The notes below the pieces were generated by a model that saw only the letters and a list, made by a program, of their open reading frames with translations, was not told the origin of the DNA and did no database searches. From positions 35,870 through 99,869 of the forward strand of contig NZ_LECW02000035.1 of NCBI RefSeq assembly GCF_001042475.2: a DNA stretch of 64,000 nt. The letters run 5' to 3'. A program made the position numbers and the translations under genes. The DNA comes from Bacillus glycinifermentans (GTDB lineage: Bacteria; Bacillota; Bacilli; Bacillales; Bacillaceae). Shown in pieces: positions 59,628 through 64,000 of this stretch (the stretch's first letter is position 1; each line of letters opens with the position of its first letter).

Positions 59628-60924
59628 ATACCTGCTGTTTCAATTGTTTGAACGATTCCTCGACGGCCTCAAGCGTATCCTCGATATCTTTTTCCGTATG
59701 CGCGATCGTGATAAACCACGCTTCGTATTTTGACGGGGCGAGGTTGATTCCCCGTTCCAGCATCAGCTTGAAAAATGCGGCAAACATTTCACCGTCGGTA
59801 TTTTCGGCCTGTTCGTAATTCTCGACTTTCTCCGTTGTGAAATAGACGGTGAGCGCGCCTTTCAAACGATTGACCGTGATGTCGATGCCATGCGTTTCGG
59901 CATGTTTTAAGATTCCCTCTTCAAGCATGGCGCCGAGACGGTCCAGCTTCTCGTACGTTCCTTTTTCTTTCAGGACTTCAAGACAAGCGATGCCCGATAA
60001 AATCGACGCCGGGTTGCCGGCCATTGTACCGGCCTGGTATGCAGGACCGAGCGGGGCAACCTGCTCCATAATTTCCTTTTTGCCTCCGTAAGCGCCGATC
60101 GGCAGCCCGCCGCCGATGATTTTGCCGAGCGCGGTCAGATCAGGCTTGACGCCAAGCAGGTCCTGTGCTCCGCCATACATGAAACGGAAGGCGGTAATGA
60201 CTTCGTCATAAATGACCAGTGCACCGGCGTCGTGAGTCAGTTGATTCACCTGTTCGAGAAAGCCGCTTTTCGGTTCAACGATCCCGAAGTTTCCGACGAT
60301 CGGTTCAACGAGTACTGCGGCAACATCGTCGCCCCATTTGTCAAGGGCTTCTTTATAGCTGTCAATATCATTGAAAGGAACGGTGATCACTTCGTTTGCG
60401 ATGCTTTTCGGAACCCCGGCGGAATCAGGCGTGCCGAGCGTTGAAGGACCTGACCCGGCGGCGACCAGCACGAGATCGGAATGGCCGTGGTAGCAGCCGG
60501 CGAATTTGATGATCTTCGTCCTTCCGGTATACGCGCGGGCGACGCGAATCGTCGTCATGACCGCTTCCGTTCCTGAATTGACGAATCTCACTTTATCCAA
60601 AGAAGGAATGGCTTCCTTCAGCATTTTGGCAAATGTGACCTCGTGCTTTGTCGGTGTACCGTAAAGCACGCCGTTTTCCGCCGCTGTTTGAATGGCCTTC
60701 GTAACGTGCGGGTGGGCATGTCCGGTAATAATCGGCCCGTATGCCGCGAGATAGTCTATGTACTTATTCCCGTCAACATCCCAAAAATAAGCGCCCTTTG
60801 CTTTTTCCATCGCGACCGGAGACCCTCCGCCCACAGCTTTGTATGACCTTGACGGACTGTTGACGCCGCCTACTATATGTTGAAGAGCTTCTTCATGAAG
60901 CTTTTCCGATTGTATATGCTGCAT
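59626..60924 (-). CDS. gsaB: Glutamate-1-semialdehyde 2,1-aminomutase 2 (HemL-like GsaB)
   Basis: A 432-residue PLP enzyme; ATG 60924 follows GAGGAGGATATT. Class III aminotransferase features: [56 protein letters not shown], and the PLP lysine in [17 protein letters not shown]. Converts glutamate-1-semialdehyde to 5-aminolevulinate for haem synthesis. It is the second copy beside hemL, as in B. subtilis gsaB (ytkB-unrelated). Confidence 0.92.
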   Translation of the reverse strand: MQHIQSEKLHEEALQHIVGGVNSPSRSYKAVGGGSPVAMEKAKGAYFWDVDGNKYIDYLAAYGPIITGHAHPHVTKAIQTAAENGVLYGTPTKHEVTFAKMLKEAIPSLDKVRFVNSGTEAVMTTIRVARAYTGRTKIIKFAGCYHGHSDLVLVAAGSGPSTLGTPDSAGVPKSIANEVITVPFNDIDSYKEALDKWGDDVAAVLVEPIVGNFGIVEPKSGFLEQVNQLTHDAGALVIYDEVITAFRFMYGGAQDLLGVKPDLTALGKIIGGGLPIGAYGGKKEIMEQVAPLGPAYQAGTMAGNPASILSGIACLEVLKEKGTYEKLDRLGAMLEEGILKHAETHGIDITVNRLKGALTVYFTTEKVENYEQAENTDGEMFAAFFKLMLERGINLAPSKYEAWFITIAHTEKDIEDTLEAVEESFKQLKQQV

Positions 60925-61011
60925 AATATCCTCCTCATTTCTATAAAGCCTCTGTCTATGGCTATATTGTAACACGTTGTGAACCGAGAGCAAAAATGAA
61001 GCGGTGACGAT

Positions 61012-61040
61012 TTGAACACGGGGGAACTGTTTTTTATAAT
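61012..61040 (+). promoter_or_regulatory. sigma-A promoter of ygaF
   Basis: TTGAAC (61012-61017) - 17 - TATAAT (61035-61040), 40 bases before the ygaF start. Confidence 0.75.
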
Positions 61041-61080
61041 GAGAAGAAGCAACTGATTAAAACAAACAGGAGGCAAAACA

Positions 61081-61554
61081 ATGACTGTAGAAATTGGACA
61101 AAAGGTGCCTGATATCGAACTGCTGGGCGACCATGGCGAAAAAGTGAAATTGTCGGATTTTCAAGGGAAATATATCGTGCTCTATTTTTATCCGAAAGAT
61201 ATGACGCCGGGATGTACGACCGAAGCCTGCGACTTCAGGGACAGCCATCAAAGCTTTGCAGAGCTTGATGCGGTCATTATCGGCGTCAGCCCGGACGATC
61301 AGGGAAGACATGAAAAATTTAAAGAAAAACACGATCTTCCGTTTCTGCTGCTTGTCGATGATGAACATAAGCTAGCCGAAGCGTTTGACGTATGGAAGCT
61401 AAAAAAGAACTTCGGCAAAGAATACATGGGAATCGAACGCTCAACCTTTCTCATCGATAAAGAAGGCCGCCTTGTTAAAGAATGGCGAAAAGTAAAGGTG
61501 AAAGATCACGTCGCCGAGGCTCTTCAAGCTGTAAAAGAGGTTTCAGAAAAATAA
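61081..61554 (+). CDS. ygaF: Thiol peroxidase of the Bcp/PrxQ family YgaF
   Basis: A 157-residue peroxiredoxin. Peroxidatic Cys45 and resolving Cys50 are in MTPGCTTEACDFRD, preceded by IVLYFYPKD. The family reduces hydrogen peroxide and alkyl hydroperoxides with thiols from thioredoxin. AGGAGGCAAAACA precedes ATG. It sits directly upstream of perR, the peroxide regulator, as in B. subtilis. Confidence 0.92.
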   Translation: MTVEIGQKVPDIELLGDHGEKVKLSDFQGKYIVLYFYPKDMTPGCTTEACDFRDSHQSFAELDAVIIGVSPDDQGRHEKFKEKHDLPFLLLVDDEHKLAEAFDVWKLKKNFGKEYMGIERSTFLIDKEGRLVKEWRKVKVKDHVAEALQAVKEVSEK

Positions 61555-61686
61555 GAACGGCACGGGGCCGAGCCTTTATCAGGTTTGGCCCCGTTTGACG
61601 GGTACATAATTGGCCGGCTGTTAGACCATCATGTAAATATAAAGCGGATTTCACCTTGGAAAAGGGGATTTTGAGAGGGATTGGAA

Positions 61687-61733
61687 TTGACAAAGATTCT
61701 TCTCAGGAGTTACACTATTTATAAACGTTATAA
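61687..61733 (+). promoter_or_regulatory. perR promoter with PerR box
   Basis: TTGACA (61687-61692) - 18 - TACACT (61711-61716). TTATAAACGTTATAA (61719-61733) matches the 7-1-7 PerR box in 13 of 15 bases and covers the start region, consistent with autoregulation. Confidence 0.75.
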
Positions 61734-61768
61734 TATAAGAATTTTTTTTAGAAGAGAGGTGCATGACG

Positions 61769-62206
61769 ATGGCTGAACATAATCTGAAAGAAGCGTTGGA
61801 AGCGTTGAAGGAAACCGGGGTGCGAATTACTCCTCAACGTCATGCCATTCTGGAATTCCTCGTAAATTCTATGTCTCATCCAACTGCCGATGATATATAT
61901 AAAGCGCTTGAAGGAAAATTTCCAAACATGAGCGTCGCAACGGTTTATAACAATTTACGGGTTTTTAAGGAATCAGGGCTCGTTAAAGAATTGACATACG
62001 GAGATGCTTCAAGCCGGTTTGACTTTGTGACTTCCGAGCATTATCACGCGATCTGTGAGCGCTGCGGAAAGATCGTAGACTTTCATTACCCTGGGCTCGA
62101 CGAAGTAGAGCAGCTCGCTTCACACGTGACAGGATTTAAAGTCAGTCACCATAGACTGGAAATATACGGTTTGTGTCAGGAATGCGATAAAAAAGAAAGC
62201 CATTAA
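61769..62206 (+). CDS. perR: Peroxide-sensing Fur-family repressor PerR
   Basis: A 145-residue metalloregulator. ATG 61769 is the better start (GAGAGG nine bases upstream; ATG 61763 is too close). Regulatory metal ligands are all in place: His37, Asp85, His91, His93, Asp104; structural zinc cysteines Cys96, Cys99, Cys136, Cys139. Fe-PerR is inactivated by oxidation of His37 or His91 by peroxide and then releases katA, ahpC, mrgA and others. The N-terminal winged helix ends with [18 protein letters not shown]. Confidence 0.97.
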   Translation: MAEHNLKEALEALKETGVRITPQRHAILEFLVNSMSHPTADDIYKALEGKFPNMSVATVYNNLRVFKESGLVKELTYGDASSRFDFVTSEHYHAICERCGKIVDFHYPGLDEVEQLASHVTGFKVSHHRLEIYGLCQECDKKESH

Positions 62207-62211
62207 AAAGA

Positions 62212-62244
62212 GCTGGCCGCTTTTTTAACGGTCAGCTTATTTTT
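62212..62244. terminator. Terminator between perR and ygzB
   Basis: Stem AGCTGGCCG / CGGTCAGCT (one G-T pair) with T-rich flanks, between convergent genes. Confidence 0.7.
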
Positions 62245-62593
62245 GTTTTAGAGCTTTTCGATTATACGATTCATTAAAGTCCTTACCTTCAAGGTTTTTA
62301 TCGAGTGTAAGAGGTTCCCTGCAGTGCATGCACATGTCGACCCGGCCGAGGATCTTGGTCGGCTGTTCGCAGTTCGGACAGATGACTTTGACCGCTTTTG
62401 TCGAAAGCATTCCTATCCAAAAATAAACCGCAGTGCTTAACATGATAGACAATACCCCCAAGAGCATAAACACCGACATCACTAAGACCGACGACCTGAA
62501 AAAGATTCCGACGTACATAATGATGAAACCGATAAATACCAAGCTTAACGCAAACGTTCTGATTTTATTGATTTTGCTAGAATATTTCGCCAT
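62237..62593 (-). CDS. ygzB: UPF0295 membrane protein YgzB
   Basis: A 118-residue protein, ATG 62593 after GGGGGATGGAT. Two membrane segments ([21 protein letters not shown] and [21 protein letters not shown]) and a C-terminal zinc-ribbon-like domain with two CxxC pairs ([18 protein letters not shown]). This is the UPF0295 layout. Function unknown; position between perR and ygxA matches B. subtilis. Confidence 0.9.
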   Translation of the reverse strand: MAKYSSKINKIRTFALSLVFIGFIIMYVGIFFRSSVLVMSVFMLLGVLSIMLSTAVYFWIGMLSTKAVKVICPNCEQPTKILGRVDMCMHCREPLTLDKNLEGKDFNESYNRKALKQK

Positions 62594-62803
62594 ATCCATC
62601 CCCCTCTCTCTAATATAGCATATTGAAGATGTGATATTCTTTAATAAAATGGAACTTTTTTATAGAGAGTTTCCGGGGAATTGATTATAATAATTCAATG
62701 TGTTTTCAAAATAAAGGAGTTTTTATTGGCTCGTAGAAGTAGGTAGAAAACGAAAGAGAAGCATTTTGAGCAATGTATTTTACATCGTATTGGAGGAATG
62801 GTG

Positions 62804-63688
62804 ATGGAAAATCTTCTCCGTCTGATTTACCAGGAAAGAGCAAGCCGCCCTGATACTTTAGCTGTTATGATGATTGAGAGGAGAAACCAAACCTCATCTG
62901 CAACAGATAACTTTGATGCGGCATTATTAGTGATTGTAAGCAAAGCCGAGGAACCGATATTTGTGAAGCATTACGAGTTCGACGGAAAGACGGCTTCTCT
63001 TCATATCATTTCCGTTGAACAGCTCCAAGAATGGATTTTGCTCGGTACAAACAGGAGAATAATAGATTGGATTCTGAACGGGAAAGTTCTCTTTGACCGA
63101 AATGAATATATCGCAAAGCTGATTGAGCAGCTTAATACGTTTCCTTTTTCAGAGCGAAAACTGAAAATCGGACTTGAATACGGAAAGTTAATCAGAAGGT
63201 ATATAGAAGGAAAAGCGTTTTTTGAAGAGGATCAGTTCTTGGATGCATACAATTCAATCGTGCATGCTCTGCACCATTTGGCAAGAATCGAAGTCATAGA
63301 TAAAGGCTTTCATCCGGAAGTGACGGTTTGGAATCAAGTCCGGCATATGGAGCCGCAGGTGTACAAGCTGTATAAAGAACTGGTAGAAAGCAACGAAAGC
63401 CTGCAAAAAAGGCTTGAGTTATTGTTCCTCGCAAGCGATTTTCTCATTCATTCCAAAGCCGAAGTCGGCGCGCAGCACATTTTGGATGTGATGAGCGAAA
63501 AAAGCGTATGGCAATTTGCCGAACTGCTGACACACCCAGAGCTCACATATTTTACGGCAGACCTCGGAGTCATCCTCGAGTTTTTGGCCGAGAAAGACCT
63601 GGTGGGTATAGAGCCAATTGAAACAAAGGGCCAAAAAATTTATCACCGGGGATATTTTATCAAAAAAAGTGTTGACTCTGATTCGTGA
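62804..63688 (+). CDS. ygxA: Nucleotidyltransferase-like protein YgxA
   Basis: A 294-residue protein; ATG 62804 lies seven bases after GGAGG and gives the length known for B. subtilis YgxA. It begins MENLLRLIYQERASRPDT and is mostly helical with no membrane segment; the N-terminal part is annotated as nucleotidyltransferase-like in the family, the C-terminal part as a winged-helix substrate domain. No catalytic motif can be confirmed by eye. The rRNA promoter P1 begins inside its 3' end. Confidence 0.85.
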   Translation: MENLLRLIYQERASRPDTLAVMMIERRNQTSSATDNFDAALLVIVSKAEEPIFVKHYEFDGKTASLHIISVEQLQEWILLGTNRRIIDWILNGKVLFDRNEYIAKLIEQLNTFPFSERKLKIGLEYGKLIRRYIEGKAFFEEDQFLDAYNSIVHALHHLARIEVIDKGFHPEVTVWNQVRHMEPQVYKLYKELVESNESLQKRLELLFLASDFLIHSKAEVGAQHILDVMSEKSVWQFAELLTHPELTYFTADLGVILEFLAEKDLVGIEPIETKGQKIYHRGYFIKKSVDSDS

Positions 63689-63700
63689 TGGTGATATATT
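63672..63700 (+). promoter_or_regulatory. rRNA operon promoter P1
   Basis: TTGACT (63672-63677) - 17 - TATATT (63695-63700). The -35 box lies inside the last codons of ygxA. Confidence 0.75.
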
Positions 63701-63768
63701 ATTAGACGTCGCTGTTAGCAAAACGTTTTTTCACGAAAGCAGCAGCGACTGGAAAAAATAAAAAACAT

Positions 63769-63797
63769 TTGACACACTCAGTTGAAAATGTTATACT
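63769..63797 (+). promoter_or_regulatory. rRNA operon promoter P2
   Basis: TTGACA (63769-63774) - 17 - TATACT (63792-63797), typical strong rrn promoter, 97 bases after P1. Downstream at about 63829-63842 is TGATCTTTGAAAAC, the boxA-type leader sequence of Bacillus rrn operons. Confidence 0.9.
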
Positions 63798-63910
63798 AAT
63801 AAAGTCGCTTCTTGATGAAACGGAAATGATCTTTGAAAACTAAACAAGACAAAACGTACCTGTTAATTCATTAAATAAATCGCACGTGAAAGTGCGTAGT
63901 CATTATCAAA

Positions 63911-64000
63911 CTTCATGGAGAGTTTGATCCTGGCTCAGGACGAACGCTGGCGGCGTGCCTAATACATGCAAGTCGAGCGGACAGATGGGAGCTTGCTCCC
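63911..64000 (+). rRNA. 16S ribosomal RNA, 5' end (cut by window edge)
   Basis: The universal 5' segment AGAGTTTGATCCTGGCTCAG begins at 63919 and is followed by GACGAACGCTGGCGGCGTGC and ACATGCAAGTCGAGCGGAC. The V1 helix bases are AGATGGGAGCTTGCTCCC. The mature 5' end is placed about eight bases before by analogy with B. subtilis. In the B. subtilis map this is rrnD after ygxA. Confidence 0.97.

Overview
The window is chromosomal DNA of a Bacillus of the B. subtilis / B. licheniformis group. Gene order follows the B. subtilis block acoABCLR - yfjF - malA/malR/malP - catDE (yfiDE) - yfiR/yfiS - yfiT - mprF - yfhB to yfhS - fabL - sspE - ygaB/C/D - ygaE - gsaB - ygaF - perR - ygzB - ygxA - rrnD, ending about 90 bases into a 16S rRNA gene. 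Sporulation genes (sspK, sspE), strong AGGAGG ribosome binding sites and T-rich terminators fit this. Additions relative to that backbone (a peptide ABC transporter between ygaD and ygaE, a gtcA inside csbB-yfhO, a GH43 locus) look like the B. licheniformis side of the group. I cannot fix the species from sequence alone.

Layout. 1-10 kb: 3' part of the rRNA methyltransferase rlmCD, a DUF6884-type protein, a membrane protein pair, a divergent TetR/glycosyltransferase pair, a YckD-like secreted protein, the niacin transporter niaP, a sucrose-type PTS permease with its BglG-family antiterminator (RAT and terminator visible upstream), and a DJ-1/PfpI gene whose 3' end is frameshifted. 10-17 kb: the acetoin dehydrogenase operon acoABCL behind a textbook sigma-54 promoter, then its activator acoR behind a CcpA cre box. 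17-21 kb: maltose/6-phospho-alpha-glucoside genes malA-malR-malP. 21-24 kb: a coiled-coil protein and the quinone/catechol stress unit (CatR-like regulator divergent from catDE). 24-29 kb: a plant polysaccharide locus with two GH43 enzymes, an AraC regulator and a solute-binding lipoprotein; the second GH43 gene and the lipoprotein gene are broken by single-base deletions. 29-33 kb: yfiS-yfiR efflux/regulator pair, a flavodoxin-fold reductase, a Nudix hydrolase and yfiT, which appears to use a CTG start. 33-42 kb: mprF, the yfh genes, a GNAT, recX, small sporulation genes sspK and a YpzG-like gene missed by ORF-length cut-offs, and a tRNA-like remnant. 42-46 kb: csbB-gtcA-yfhO, a complete lipoteichoic acid GlcNAc-modification operon. 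46-50 kb: yfhP, mutY, yfhS, fabL and a shortened sspE. 51-58 kb: the ABC exporter ygaD and a dipeptide/oligopeptide importer. 58-64 kb: ygaE, gsaB, ygaF, perR, ygzB, ygxA and the tandem-promoter start of an rRNA operon.

No mobile genetic element with a transposase, no CRISPR array and no phage genes were seen. The most unusual items are: a 28-bp duplication of the yfhO/yfhP terminator flanking a structured 123-nt inverted-repeat element; a perfect 14-bp inverted repeat whose right arm holds the malR ribosome binding site; a tRNA-like remnant near recX; the probable CTG start of yfiT; and four one-base deletions, three of them in A/T runs, that break otherwise family-perfect proteins and may be either gene decay or assembly error.
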